A model generated the notes under the pieces. It did not search any database and was not told the DNA's origin. It saw nothing but the letters and a program-made list of their open reading frames with translations. This document shows positions 37,133 through 46,128 of a stretch of DNA of 64,000 nt, piece after piece; the stretch's first letter is position 1; the number at the start of each line of letters is the position of its first letter. The position numbers and the translations under genes were made by a program. This stretch comes from Maricaulis sp017643475 (GTDB taxonomy: Bacteria; Pseudomonadota; Alphaproteobacteria; Caulobacterales; Maricaulaceae). The stretch covers positions 1,984,001 through 2,048,000 of the forward strand of contig NZ_CP138920.1 in NCBI RefSeq assembly GCF_047123815.1, in the 5' to 3' direction.

Positions 37133-37780
37133 ATGAGCACAGAGACAAACCGGTCCAGTAAACCGGCGCATCTGAGCTGGGGTGAAATTCTCAAACAATA
37201 CCGTTTTACCAACAATATGAAGCAGATGGCTCTGGCCGATGATCTCGGGGTCACACAGGCGATGGTCTCACGCTGGGAGGCAGACCTGGTCGAGCCGGGT
37301 CGGGAAATGCAGGAACGCATCCTCACCCTAGTGTCACCCGAGGAATTATCGGCGCCGATGATCGGCTGGCGGTCCTACATGGCGGAAACCCCGGCCATTG
37401 CCGGCGTGGTGTCCAGCTCCGGCATTCTGGAAACGATCAGTGTCGGCATGGAACGCGAAACCGGTCTGAAGCGCATCGACTGCGAAGGCGAGGAGCTTTC
37501 TCGGAGCTTCTCGGAAGGACTGCCGCAACTTTTTTTGCGTCTAAAATCAATCGGATTCTTTGACGAACGCGTCGAAACCGTTGAAAGTGTGGACAAGTAT
37601 GTACTCTGCGACGGGCCTCGAAAGGGTGAAACGCTGTTTGTGCATTCGATGAACTGGTGGCGACGGGGTGAAGACCTCCAGCCGCGCTGGGTGTTCAGCG
37701 GAGCGCAGGTCGGCGAGGACGAGTTCGAGGACCTCCAGAAGGAGTTTGGAAGCCAGATTCGTACAACGCCCATAGCTTAG
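37133..37780 (+). CDS. XRE-HTH regulator with PAS sensor domain (tandem copy 3)
   Basis: This 215-residue paralogue has the XRE motif KQMALADDLGVTQAMVSRWE near residues 30-49. Its PAS-like region (TPAIAGVVSSSGILETISVG near 85) is more divergent than in copies 2 and 4. It starts three bases after the copy 2 stop, with GAGG overlapping that stop, so translation is probably coupled. The C-terminal tail retains FSGAQVGEDEFEDLQKEFG. The role is unknown; proteins of this group may homo- or heterodimerise, which is inference. Confidence 0.82.
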   Translation: MSTETNRSSKPAHLSWGEILKQYRFTNNMKQMALADDLGVTQAMVSRWEADLVEPGREMQERILTLVSPEELSAPMIGWRSYMAETPAIAGVVSSSGILETISVGMERETGLKRIDCEGEELSRSFSEGLPQLFLRLKSIGFFDERVETVESVDKYVLCDGPRKGETLFVHSMNWWRRGEDLQPRWVFSGAQVGEDEFEDLQKEFGSQIRTTPIA

Positions 37781-37797
37781 GGCCTGCGGGGGGAACC

Positions 37798-38445
37798 GTG
37801 GCACAAGATTTAAATCTGCCTGTTGCATCCGGAAAAGTGAATTGGCCGTCCATCATCCGGAATTTCCGGATGTCCAAACGTCTGAAGCAGGCCGCTCTGG
37901 CTGCCGATCTCGGCGTTACCCAGGCGATGGTTTCGCGCTGGGAGAACGGAGAATCCGATCCACCCGAGCGCGTGAAGCGCCGCATGGCAGAACTTGTTCA
38001 AGACGCTTTTGTCGTGGCTCCGGCCCCGACCTGGATGGACCTGGTTACGCTTAATCCGGCCATCGAATTCGTCACCGACTCCCTGGGTATGTTCAAGGCG
38101 ATCTCGCAAGGTGCAGTCGATATGTTCGGTGTCACTCGCGAGGAGATCGAGGGGCGTCAGGTCTCACAATTTCTGGGCGGCGAGTTTGTCGGCGCCATGG
38201 ATAATTTGCGTGATAGCGGCATGTTCCAGAACAATCTCGCCTTTGCCCAGAGCATGGGCAGTGTCGAGATCAATGTTGCTTCGGGCATGAAGACGGTTCT
38301 GTGTGACTTTATCCACTGGCCGCGCATCTCCGAGGCGCGCACCGTCTATTGCGTGCACTCAGGTGCCGTGATCGACGAGGCAGCCTATTCCCAGCGCCTA
38401 GAAAGCCGAAATGGCGAACGTTTTGCGACGCGCAAGACGTTCTAG
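37798..38445 (+). CDS. XRE-HTH regulator with PAS sensor domain (tandem copy 4)
   Basis: This 215-residue paralogue has KQAALAADLGVTQAMVSRWE near residues 30-49, almost identical to copy 3 in the recognition helix. Its PAS domain has NPAIEFVTDSLGMFKAISQG near 85 and VTREEIEGRQ near 112. Translation starts at GTG 37798 after GGGGGGAA. A strong terminator 32 bases beyond its stop closes the three-gene unit. The same recognition helix in copies 3 and 4 suggests the same or overlapping operators. Confidence 0.82.
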   Translation: MAQDLNLPVASGKVNWPSIIRNFRMSKRLKQAALAADLGVTQAMVSRWENGESDPPERVKRRMAELVQDAFVVAPAPTWMDLVTLNPAIEFVTDSLGMFKAISQGAVDMFGVTREEIEGRQVSQFLGGEFVGAMDNLRDSGMFQNNLAFAQSMGSVEINVASGMKTVLCDFIHWPRISEARTVYCVHSGAVIDEAAYSQRLESRNGERFATRKTF

Positions 38446-38477
38446 ACAGACAGCTTCCACCCGGTATGAGATACAAT

Positions 38478-38505
38478 AAAGGCGGCCTGAGGGGGCCGCC
38501 TTTTT
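38478..38505. terminator. Intrinsic terminator, bidirectional
   Basis: A 10-bp stem (AAAGGCGGCC / GGCCGCCTTT) with a six-base loop and T run lies between the last XRE-PAS gene and the convergent M28 peptidase gene. Confidence 0.92.
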
Positions 38506-38524
38506 CGTGCAGATGTCTCGCTGC

Positions 38525-40216
38525 CTAATCGGCGCGCTGGGCGTCGCGGAGTGCCCGGAACTCATTACCTTCATACCAGTTCGGCCAGTCCTGCGAATTC
38601 GCGAGACGGTTGCCGACATTGTAGAAGAGCTGGGCGTCTTCGAGCATGCCTTCCATGTTCCAGTCTTCAGAATACTCATCGCCCGGTGCGTGATAGCGAT
38701 TGGCGCGGTAGTCGGCGCCAAAGGCCTCGCCGGCCTCGCGGCCACCCTCGCGCAGGTCGAAGCCACCGTCTGCATACAGCATCGGCACACCCTGCTTGGC
38801 CAGGGAGATGTGGTCGGAGCGGTAGAAATAGCCCGCCTCCGGGTTCGGGTCCGGGACAATATAGCGGTCCTGGTCGGCGGCTTCCTCGGTCAGGATATCT
38901 TCCAGCTCGGACGCGCCGTGACCAACAACGACCACGTCACGTGACCGACCGGTTGGCAGGATGGCATCGATGTTGATTCCGCCGACGGTCTGGGAGAGTG
39001 GCTCGATCGGATTGACGCCGTAATAAGCAGAACCCAGCAGGCCGGATTCCTCGGCAGTGACAGCCAGGATCATGACAGAGCGTTGCGGTGGATTGGCAGC
39101 AAATGCCTCGCCGATCTCCAGGATGGCAGACGTGCCGGTCGCATTATCGACAGCGCCGTTGAAGATACCGTCCTCACCGACACCAAAACGAATACCCAGA
39201 TGGTCCCAGTGCGCGGTGTAGATGACAAACTCATCCGGACGCTCGGTGCCGCGGACAACACCGGCGACATTGCGGCTGTCCATGGTGCGGGTGGTGTTGC
39301 GCAGGGTGCCGGACGCAGTCAGGCCTGTCATTTCAACGGCTTCAAAACCCGGCTGTGCCGCAGCTGCGGTGAGTGCATCGAAATCCAGTCCGGACAGTTC
39401 GAACAGCTGGCGTGCGCCTTCCTCGGTGATCCAGCTTTCAACGCCAGCAAATGTGCCTTCACCCGGTTCACGGGCCAGATCCAGCTGGCCACCGGTCCAG
39501 GATCCGGAGACGACATTCCAGCCATAGGAGGCCGGGGCGGTCTGGTGGATGACGATGACGCCGTCGGCGCCCTGGCGGGCCGCTTCCTCGAATTTGTACG
39601 TCCAGCGGCCGTAATAAGTCATCGCATTGCCGTTGAAGAGTCCGCTTTCCGGATCGCCATAACCCGGATCATTGACCAGCATGACGACTGTCTTGCCGCG
39701 CGCGTCGACGCCTTCATAGTCGTTCCAGCCATATTCCGGAGCGACAACGCCATAACCGACAAAGACCAGTTCGGTGTTCTCGATGGCGACTTCGTCATCG
39801 GCGCGCTTGGTCCAGTAAACCAGGTCGTCCGGCATTGAAAAACCGAGGCTCTCGCCATTATGGGCGATGTCGAAGCTGGAATTGGCGGTATCCAGCGTGA
39901 CCTCCAGCAGGGAAACCGGCTGGAAATAGCTGTCGCCATTGCCTGGTTCCAGGCCAATGCGTTGCATCTCGTCGGCGATCCACTGGCTGGCTGCGATGCC
40001 GCCGGAGGTCGCCGGAGCGCGTCCTTCGAACTCGTCGCTGGCCAGGGTGGCGATGCGATGGCGCAGGTCAGCTTCCGTGATCTCGGTGGATGTGATGGAT
40101 GCGGAGTTGGTGTTTTCCGCGGCGTTATCCTCGTGGGCGGCGTCCTCCTCGCCGGCCTGAGTGCAGCCAGCAAGCAGCAAGCTGCTCGCGGCAAAGGCAA
40201 AAATCGCGTGTTTCAT
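38525..40216 (-). CDS. M28 family metallopeptidase lipoprotein
   Basis: This 563-residue protein starts with a lipoprotein signal (MKHAIFAFAASSLLLAGC), which decides the start over a longer open frame. A protease-associated (PA) domain lies near residues 190-260 (ARQGADGVIVIHQTA). The M28 aminopeptidase domain has TAHWDHLG near 340, GAVDNATGTSAILEIG near 358 and TAEESGLLGSAYYG near 393, the expected zinc-ligand motifs. It probably trims peptides at the cell envelope, like the M3 and M14 enzymes in this window. Confidence 0.9.
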   Translation of the reverse strand: MKHAIFAFAASSLLLAGCTQAGEEDAAHEDNAAENTNSASITSTEITEADLRHRIATLASDEFEGRAPATSGGIAASQWIADEMQRIGLEPGNGDSYFQPVSLLEVTLDTANSSFDIAHNGESLGFSMPDDLVYWTKRADDEVAIENTELVFVGYGVVAPEYGWNDYEGVDARGKTVVMLVNDPGYGDPESGLFNGNAMTYYGRWTYKFEEAARQGADGVIVIHQTAPASYGWNVVSGSWTGGQLDLAREPGEGTFAGVESWITEEGARQLFELSGLDFDALTAAAAQPGFEAVEMTGLTASGTLRNTTRTMDSRNVAGVVRGTERPDEFVIYTAHWDHLGIRFGVGEDGIFNGAVDNATGTSAILEIGEAFAANPPQRSVMILAVTAEESGLLGSAYYGVNPIEPLSQTVGGINIDAILPTGRSRDVVVVGHGASELEDILTEEAADQDRYIVPDPNPEAGYFYRSDHISLAKQGVPMLYADGGFDLREGGREAGEAFGADYRANRYHAPGDEYSEDWNMEGMLEDAQLFYNVGNRLANSQDWPNWYEGNEFRALRDAQRAD

Positions 40217-40412
40217 CAAATGTTCCCCTTGGCGATTGAGGCTGTAGCAGCCAATCTGCCGCACATCCTGCATTCGCAGGCCGGGGACGCAAGCACCTGT
40301 TGGCACCGCTTTGACGGAATTGGCATTTGACCATACCTGAATGGTCATTCATGTTTGCGTCCGCATCGTATCGCAACGGAAACATCCGGTGATGCACTCG
40401 AGGGGAGAATTA

Positions 40413-42095
40413 ATGTCCGAAGAAACCAAGTCCGAATCGGTCGATACGGAGCCCAAGATCAGCAGCGGTTATCGCGGTGTTGTCATGCTGATGCTGTTCC
40501 TTGTTTACGCGTTCAATTTTCTGGACCGGCAGATCATCTCGATCCTGGCTATTCCGATCCAGGAAGAGCTTTCTCTTACGGATGAACAGCTTGGCTTGTT
40601 GGGCGGTATCGCCTTCGCGCTGCTGTACTCGACGCTGGGTGTGCCAATTGCCTGGTTTGCTGATCGCCTCGACCGAACCTGGATCATGACGATTTCCCTG
40701 ACCGTCTGGAGTGGTTTCACGGCTCTCAGCGGTTTCGCGCAAAACTTCATGCATCTCTTCCTGGCGCGTGTCGGTGTCGGCGTTGGTGAGGCCGGAGGTG
40801 TGGCTCCTGCCTATACGATCATCGCCGATTATCATCCTCCGGAAAAACGATCGCGCGCTTTGGCTATCTATTCTCTTGGCATCCCCGTGGGCAGTGCGTT
40901 TGGCGTGATCGCGGGTTCTCAGATTGCCGGTGGTGCCATTTCGGATGCACTGGACTGGCGCTCCGCTTTCATCATTGTTGGCCTGGCAGGCGTCTTTCTC
41001 GCGCCGGTCTTCAAATTCCTGGTCAAGGAGCCCAAGCGTGGCCAGTTCGACGGCGGCAAGACAGTGGACTCTTCGCCTGTCCAGACGGTAGGGGCCTACA
41101 GCGCCGACAAGGTGCGCATCCTGTCCATGGCGGGTGCAGTCTTGTTTGCCTTGCCGAGCCTGCTTTCGCTGTTCAACGCGCTCGTCTTTGGCGCCGAGCC
41201 GATCCAGTCACCGCTGGTTCTGGTGGCTGGCGCCCTTGTTGGGGCGGTGACCGGCTGGCTGGCCGGAAGCTGGGTTGGCAAGACCACACAAGTGGTCCCG
41301 CTGTGCCTTGGAGTTGGTGTTCTGATGTTGCTGCCGGGCCTGGTGACCTGGAGTATTCCAGCCTTCGGCGGAGCCGGGTTTGGCCCGGCTGCGCTCGCAT
41401 GGTTGGCAGGGCGTTTTATCGCCGGCCTGCTGATCGGTGCGTTCTTCTTTGCCTTCCGTGATTTCATGGAACTTGTGATCAAGAAGTGGAGCTTCTGGCT
41501 GATGGTCTTCGGCGCGTCTTCCTCGTCCATGATGGGGTATGGCGTCTTCTTCTGGATCCCGTCCTTCTTTGCGCGCAGTTTCGAACTGAGCCTGATAGAA
41601 ACCGGCTGGGTCTTCGGCGGTATTCTCTTTGTAGCTGGCAGTCTCGGCATCTTCCTGGGCGGTGTAATGGGTGACTTCCTGGGCAAGAGCAAACGCTCCG
41701 CCTACGCGACCATTCCGGCGCTCGCCTTCCTGGTCAGCGCTCCTTTGTACTGGGCAGGCATCATGTCGCCGTCACCGATGTTGTCCGTGATGATCCTGTT
41801 CATCCCGACCGCTCTGGGCCTCGCCTGGCTGGGGCCGGTCATCTCAGCGTTCCAGCACCTCGTGCCCCCGCACATGCGTACCAGTGCATCCTCTGTCTTC
41901 CTGCTGATCAACAACCTGCTCGGGATTGGCGGTGGCGTTTACGTTCTGGGCCGTGTCTCAACGGTTCTGCAACCGACTTTCGGCGATGGTTCGCTGCGGG
42001 TATCGATTGCTATCGGCGCAACGCTTTACCTGGTCGCGGCGGGTTTCATGTTCTGGGCGTCGCGTTATCTGGAGCGCGATTGGGAAGCTGAATAG
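40413..42095 (+). CDS. MFS transporter (Spinster-like) with extra central helices
   Basis: This 560-residue transporter has the Spinster-type N-terminal half (YAFNFLDRQIISILAIPIQE near residue 33; GVGVGEAGGVAPAYTIIADY near 128; RSRALAIYSLGIPVGSAFG near 152). After helix 6 (ending KEPKRG near 207) about 120 residues containing four further hydrophobic helices are inserted (residues ~232-355) before the usual helix 7 (WSFWLMVFGASSSSMMGYG). The family is normally 420-470 residues. The ATG at 40413 follows AGGGGAG. It is followed by an alpha/beta hydrolase gene 12 bases later. The substrate is unknown. Confidence 0.85.
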   Translation: MSEETKSESVDTEPKISSGYRGVVMLMLFLVYAFNFLDRQIISILAIPIQEELSLTDEQLGLLGGIAFALLYSTLGVPIAWFADRLDRTWIMTISLTVWSGFTALSGFAQNFMHLFLARVGVGVGEAGGVAPAYTIIADYHPPEKRSRALAIYSLGIPVGSAFGVIAGSQIAGGAISDALDWRSAFIIVGLAGVFLAPVFKFLVKEPKRGQFDGGKTVDSSPVQTVGAYSADKVRILSMAGAVLFALPSLLSLFNALVFGAEPIQSPLVLVAGALVGAVTGWLAGSWVGKTTQVVPLCLGVGVLMLLPGLVTWSIPAFGGAGFGPAALAWLAGRFIAGLLIGAFFFAFRDFMELVIKKWSFWLMVFGASSSSMMGYGVFFWIPSFFARSFELSLIETGWVFGGILFVAGSLGIFLGGVMGDFLGKSKRSAYATIPALAFLVSAPLYWAGIMSPSPMLSVMILFIPTALGLAWLGPVISAFQHLVPPHMRTSASSVFLLINNLLGIGGGVYVLGRVSTVLQPTFGDGSLRVSIAIGATLYLVAAGFMFWASRYLERDWEAE

Positions 42096-42107
42096 GGGCA
42101 GAGCCGG

Positions 42108-42968
42108 ATGAGTTTCACCGAGCATTATTTCCAGACCGAGGACGGTCCGAAAATTCACTATCGCGATTATCCGGCTGTCGGCGAGGAACGGGGATTGCCC
42201 GTGCTCTGCCTGCATGGGCTGACGCGCAATGTGAATGACTTTGCCGAGCTGGCGCCACAGATCGCGGCGCTGGGGCGGCGGGTGATCGTGGCGTCCCAGC
42301 GGGGGCGCGGAAAATCGGACTGGGATCCCCGGCCAGAGCGGTATCAGCCGCCGATTTATACGATGGATATGGCGGCCTTGCTCGAAAATCTCGGCATTGC
42401 GCGTGCTGTTTACGTCGGCACGTCGATGGGCGGGCTGATGTCGCTGATCACGCCGACCCTGGCGCCGGGCAAGCTGGCCGCGGCGGTGATCAATGATATC
42501 GGTGTCGAGATCAATCCCGGTGGTATCGAGCGCATCAAGTCCAACGTTTCCGCACGCGGTGCGGTGAAAACCTGGGACGAGGCGATTGACCGGACGATTG
42601 CGTCCAACCTGGACGCCTTTCCCAAACGCAAAGGCGACAGGGAGTTCTGGGACTGGTTTGCCCGCAAGCTCTGGATCGAGGTCGAGGGCGGGTTTGATCT
42701 CTCTTATGACCAGGCCATCGTCGAGAAGTTCGACGAGGGCGGGGAACTGCCGGATCTCTGGCCGTTCTGGGAGCCTTTCAAGGCGCTTCCGGTGCTCGTT
42801 GTACGGGGTGGAAACACCGATCTTCTGACCATCGAGACCGTTGACAGGATGCGCTCGAAAAAGCCGGGCATGGCCTATACGGAAGTGCCTGATGTTGGCC
42901 ATGCGCCCTTCATGACAGAGCCAGAGGCCTGGTCCGCAATCACAGACTTTCTGGAACAGGTGGACTAG
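42108..42968 (+). CDS. Alpha/beta hydrolase
   Basis: This 286-residue hydrolase has LHGLTRNVNDFAELAP near residue 36 (oxyanion region), the nucleophile elbow VGTSMGGLMS near residue 103 with Ser as nucleophile, and a C-terminal catalytic His in PDVGHAPFM near 263. The ATG follows GGGGCAG and lies 12 bases after the MFS gene, so the pair is probably an operon that takes up and hydrolyses an ester or similar compound. The substrate is not deducible. Confidence 0.88.
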   Translation: MSFTEHYFQTEDGPKIHYRDYPAVGEERGLPVLCLHGLTRNVNDFAELAPQIAALGRRVIVASQRGRGKSDWDPRPERYQPPIYTMDMAALLENLGIARAVYVGTSMGGLMSLITPTLAPGKLAAAVINDIGVEINPGGIERIKSNVSARGAVKTWDEAIDRTIASNLDAFPKRKGDREFWDWFARKLWIEVEGGFDLSYDQAIVEKFDEGGELPDLWPFWEPFKALPVLVVRGGNTDLLTIETVDRMRSKKPGMAYTEVPDVGHAPFMTEPEAWSAITDFLEQVD

Positions 42969-43041
42969 CGCGCAAGAATTGGCTTGCCCCGAAGAGCTTC
43001 CAGCCTAATTCTCTCGCCATAATTTTCGAGGGAGGATGTCG

Positions 43042-45438
43042 ATGGCCTGGAAGGCAAGATTACTCGTGGGCTCGGCGCTGATCGGTCTGGTCGCTGGCGC
43101 TGGATTTGCGCAGGATGCACCAATTGTTCAACCGGGGGCTCCGGGGGAGGCCAATCGCCAGCTGAGTGCCGAGGAAGCGGTTGAGATCGCAGCCAATCGG
43201 TACTCCGATGATGATGTGCGCTTCATGCAGGGCATGATCCTGCATCATTTCCAGGCGGTGCAGATGGCCGCCCTCGTCGGCGACCGGACCAGCACCCAGT
43301 CACTGGTTGATATCGCCAGCCGCATCGATATCTCGCAGGAAGACGAAATTGCCTTCATGCAGTCCTGGCTGCGTGAACGCAGCGAGGACGCGCCGGATCC
43401 GGCCAATGACCCGCATGCCATGCATCATGGCGGGCATCACAACATGTCAGGCATGGCCAGTCCGGCCCAGATGGCGGCGCTTGAAGCTGCCAGCGGAACC
43501 GCGTTCGACCGGATGTTCCTGGAGCTAATGATCGTCCATCATGATGGCGCCGTGGACATGGTTGACCATCTGCTGTCTCAGCGCGGTTCGGCCTATGACC
43601 CCGTGCTGTTTGATTTTGTCAATGATGTGCGCGGTGAGCAGCGTGCCGAGATCCGCCGCATGAATACGATCCTCTCCGGCCTGTCGGAGGACCCGCGCAA
43701 TGGACTGGCAGCTGGTTTCCGGGACGCAGAGGAAGCGATTTCCAACCTGACCCACCTGGCGAGCCTGCCCAAACCGACCGGATTCTTTGATGTTGAGAAC
43801 CCGGCGGGCCTGCCACCGGAGATTCCGACCGATGCCACTGACGCGGATATCGAGCGCCGCTTCGGTGATCGTGCGCCGTTCCTCAGCTTCTCCAACACGG
43901 ATATGGCGTTTGCCGGTAATCTGATGGCGGCTGGTAATTATCACGGCATCAATCTCTACGACATTTCCGGGGACGAGCCGCGTCTGCTCAGCTCGCTGGT
44001 GTGTCCGGGTGGTCAGGGCGATGTCTCCATCGTCGGCGATCTGATGATCATGTCGGTTCAAGACACGCGTGGTCGTATTGATTGTGGGCGCCAGGGCATT
44101 GTCGAAGAGGTCAGCTCGGAACGGTTCCGCGGTATCCGCATTTTCGATATCTCTGATCCTGTCGCACCTCGCCAGGTCGGTCTTGTGCAGACTTGCCGGG
44201 GCTCGCACACCCATTCGGTGGTGTCTGCCGATGACGAAACCATCATTGTCTACAATTCCGGCACCAGCTCGATCCGTCCGGAAGAAGAGCTTGCCGGCTG
44301 TGTGGCCGGTTTGCCGGGGGATGATGAGACGGCGCTGTTCAGCATCGATGTCATCGAGATCCCTGTCGCCAATCCGGCGGCGTCGCGCATTGTCGACAGC
44401 CCGCGTGTGTTCGCGGATGACGAGAGCGGGCGCATTGCCGGTTTGTGGGCAGGCGGTGACCATGGTGACGGTACCCAGTCCACGCGCCGCACCGATCAGT
44501 GCCATGACATCACGGTTTTCCCGTCGCTGAACCTGGCGGCTGGTGCCTGTTCGGGCAATGGCATCATTCTCGACATCACCGACCCGCGTGCTCCTCAGCG
44601 TATCGACGCTGTTGTGGACCAGGGGTTTGCCTACTGGCACTCCGCGACGTTTAACAATGATGGCACCAAGGTCCTATTCACCGATGAGTGGGGTGGCGGT
44701 GGCCGCCCGCGTTGCCGTGCCCAGGATCCAAGCGACTGGGGTGCAAACGCCATCTTCGATATCGAGAATGGTCGCCTGGAGTTCGCGAGCTATTTCAAGA
44801 TTCCCTCGGCCCAGACCGAGCAGGAAAACTGTGTGGCGCACAACGGCTCCGTCATTCCCGTGCCGGGGCGCGATATCTTCGTCCAGTCCTGGTACCAGGG
44901 TGGCATTTCCGTCATCGACTTCACCGACTCCGAAAACCCGTTCGAGATCGCCTATTTCGACCGCGGTCCGATTGATCCCGACGTGATGATCAGCGGCGGA
45001 TACTGGTCGTCCTACTGGTATGACGGACGTATCTACGGCACCGAGATTGCGCGCGGCCTCGACGTTTTCGCGCTTTCGGCCAGCGAATTCCTCACGGATA
45101 ACGAAATCGCTGCTGCCGGCCTCGCCAATCAGGGTGAGATCTTCAATCCGCAGCAGCAATTCCCGGTCAGCTGGCCAGAGCATCCGGTGGTCGGACTGGC
45201 CTATGTCGATCAGCTGGCTCGCGACGAGGTCCTGGCAGCTGACGCGGCGGCAAGCCTGTCTGAGGCCCTGCAACAGGCCGCCTCCACACTGGAAGCTGGT
45301 GAAGAGAACCGGTCGTTGGCATCCGATCTGCGTCGCATGTCTCGCGACCTGCCACGGGCCGAGCGCGGCAGCCAGTCGGCCAGCCGTCTGAGTGCGCTGG
45401 AAGATGTGATTGATGGTGTCTATCGCGCGCTGCGCTAG
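43042..45438 (+). CDS. Secreted DUF305 domain - LVIVD repeat fusion protein
   Basis: This ~798-residue protein has a signal peptide ending near GAGFAQ. A DUF305 four-helix domain follows (residues ~45-195) with paired histidines (FMQGMILHHFQAVQMAAL; LMIVHHDGAVDMVDHLL), a Met/His-rich loop between them, and a large LVIVD-type beta-propeller region (AAGNYHGINLYDISGDEPRL near 295 and later repeats). His/Met-rich DUF305 proteins are often linked to metal binding. The ATG at 43042 lies six bases after GGGAGG; the ATG at 43036 abuts that site and is less likely. Its function is unknown. Confidence 0.82.
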   Translation: MAWKARLLVGSALIGLVAGAGFAQDAPIVQPGAPGEANRQLSAEEAVEIAANRYSDDDVRFMQGMILHHFQAVQMAALVGDRTSTQSLVDIASRIDISQEDEIAFMQSWLRERSEDAPDPANDPHAMHHGGHHNMSGMASPAQMAALEAASGTAFDRMFLELMIVHHDGAVDMVDHLLSQRGSAYDPVLFDFVNDVRGEQRAEIRRMNTILSGLSEDPRNGLAAGFRDAEEAISNLTHLASLPKPTGFFDVENPAGLPPEIPTDATDADIERRFGDRAPFLSFSNTDMAFAGNLMAAGNYHGINLYDISGDEPRLLSSLVCPGGQGDVSIVGDLMIMSVQDTRGRIDCGRQGIVEEVSSERFRGIRIFDISDPVAPRQVGLVQTCRGSHTHSVVSADDETIIVYNSGTSSIRPEEELAGCVAGLPGDDETALFSIDVIEIPVANPAASRIVDSPRVFADDESGRIAGLWAGGDHGDGTQSTRRTDQCHDITVFPSLNLAAGACSGNGIILDITDPRAPQRIDAVVDQGFAYWHSATFNNDGTKVLFTDEWGGGGRPRCRAQDPSDWGANAIFDIENGRLEFASYFKIPSAQTEQENCVAHNGSVIPVPGRDIFVQSWYQGGISVIDFTDSENPFEIAYFDRGPIDPDVMISGGYWSSYWYDGRIYGTEIARGLDVFALSASEFLTDNEIAAAGLANQGEIFNPQQQFPVSWPEHPVVGLAYVDQLARDEVLAADAAASLSEALQQAASTLEAGEENRSLASDLRRMSRDLPRAERGSQSASRLSALEDVIDGVYRALR

Positions 45439-45457
45439 ACGGTCTGTCACCAAGAAG

Positions 45458-45489
45458 GAAAGCCGCTGCCCGGAGGGTGGCGGCTTTTC
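45458..45489. terminator. Intrinsic terminator, bidirectional
   Basis: An 8-9 bp stem (GAAAGCCGC / GCGGCTTTTC) with a 13-base loop lies between the DUF305 protein gene and the convergent phosphatase gene, with T residues on the plus strand and A residues upstream. Confidence 0.82.
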
Positions 45490-45495
45490 TGCATT

Positions 45496-46128
45496 CTAGC
45501 CCAGGGCGGACCTGATGAGGTCGGCATTTGGTTTTTCGTTCCAGAACAGACGGCTGCCGCCGTCACCGCTGATGTCTACGGCGCAGGTATTACCCGTCTT
45601 GACCTTCACGTCCGCGTCCGGCCCGGTGAGCGCGTTGTACATGTAGCGCAGGATGCCGTTGGAGGTGATGACGACCGTCAGGCCATCCAGCTCGGCCGCA
45701 GCCGCCATGGAGGCGAGCGCATTGCTGCGCAGCGTATCCTCGCTGGGGGACCAGTCCGCGCCGGGCGGGCGTCGGTGGTGGAGATCCCATTCCTCGCGAG
45801 CCTTAGCACCGAATTCGGCAATGATTTCGTCACAGGACTTGCCGCCCCAGGAGCCGTAATCGATCTCGCGCAGGCGTTCGTCGATCCGGACCTCGCCGTC
45901 AAACCCGGTCAGTTCGGAGACGATTTCGGCGGCGCGGCGGGTGCGCTTGAGCGGACCGCAAATGATGTGCGCGGGCGTCAGGCCGGCATCGCGCAGGGCC
46001 TCGCCCAGAGCGGCGGCCTGTTGCTCGCCCTTTTCCACCAGCGGCAGGTCTTCCTTCGCGCCGACCCAGACGACCTTGTCGCCGGGACCGAATGTATTGC
46101 CGTGGCGGGCCAGCAGGATCTTGCTCAT
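45496..46128 (-). CDS. Histidine phosphatase family protein
   Basis: This 210-residue protein is a phosphoglycerate-mutase-like phosphatase. The phospho-histidine motif is LARHGNTFG near residue 6. The family's ICGPLKRTRRAAEIVSEL lies near residue 57, the acid in RLREIDYGSWGG near 84, and the second catalytic His region is replaced by VVITSNGILRYMYN near 150. That region normally reads SHG, so the lack of His there may reduce activity. The ATG at 46128 shares its A with the kdsB stop (TGATG), so the two are coupled. Confidence 0.85.
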   Translation of the reverse strand: MSKILLARHGNTFGPGDKVVWVGAKEDLPLVEKGEQQAAALGEALRDAGLTPAHIICGPLKRTRRAAEIVSELTGFDGEVRIDERLREIDYGSWGGKSCDEIIAEFGAKAREEWDLHHRRPPGADWSPSEDTLRSNALASMAAAAELDGLTVVITSNGILRYMYNALTGPDADVKVKTGNTCAVDISGDGGSRLFWNEKPNADLIRSALG

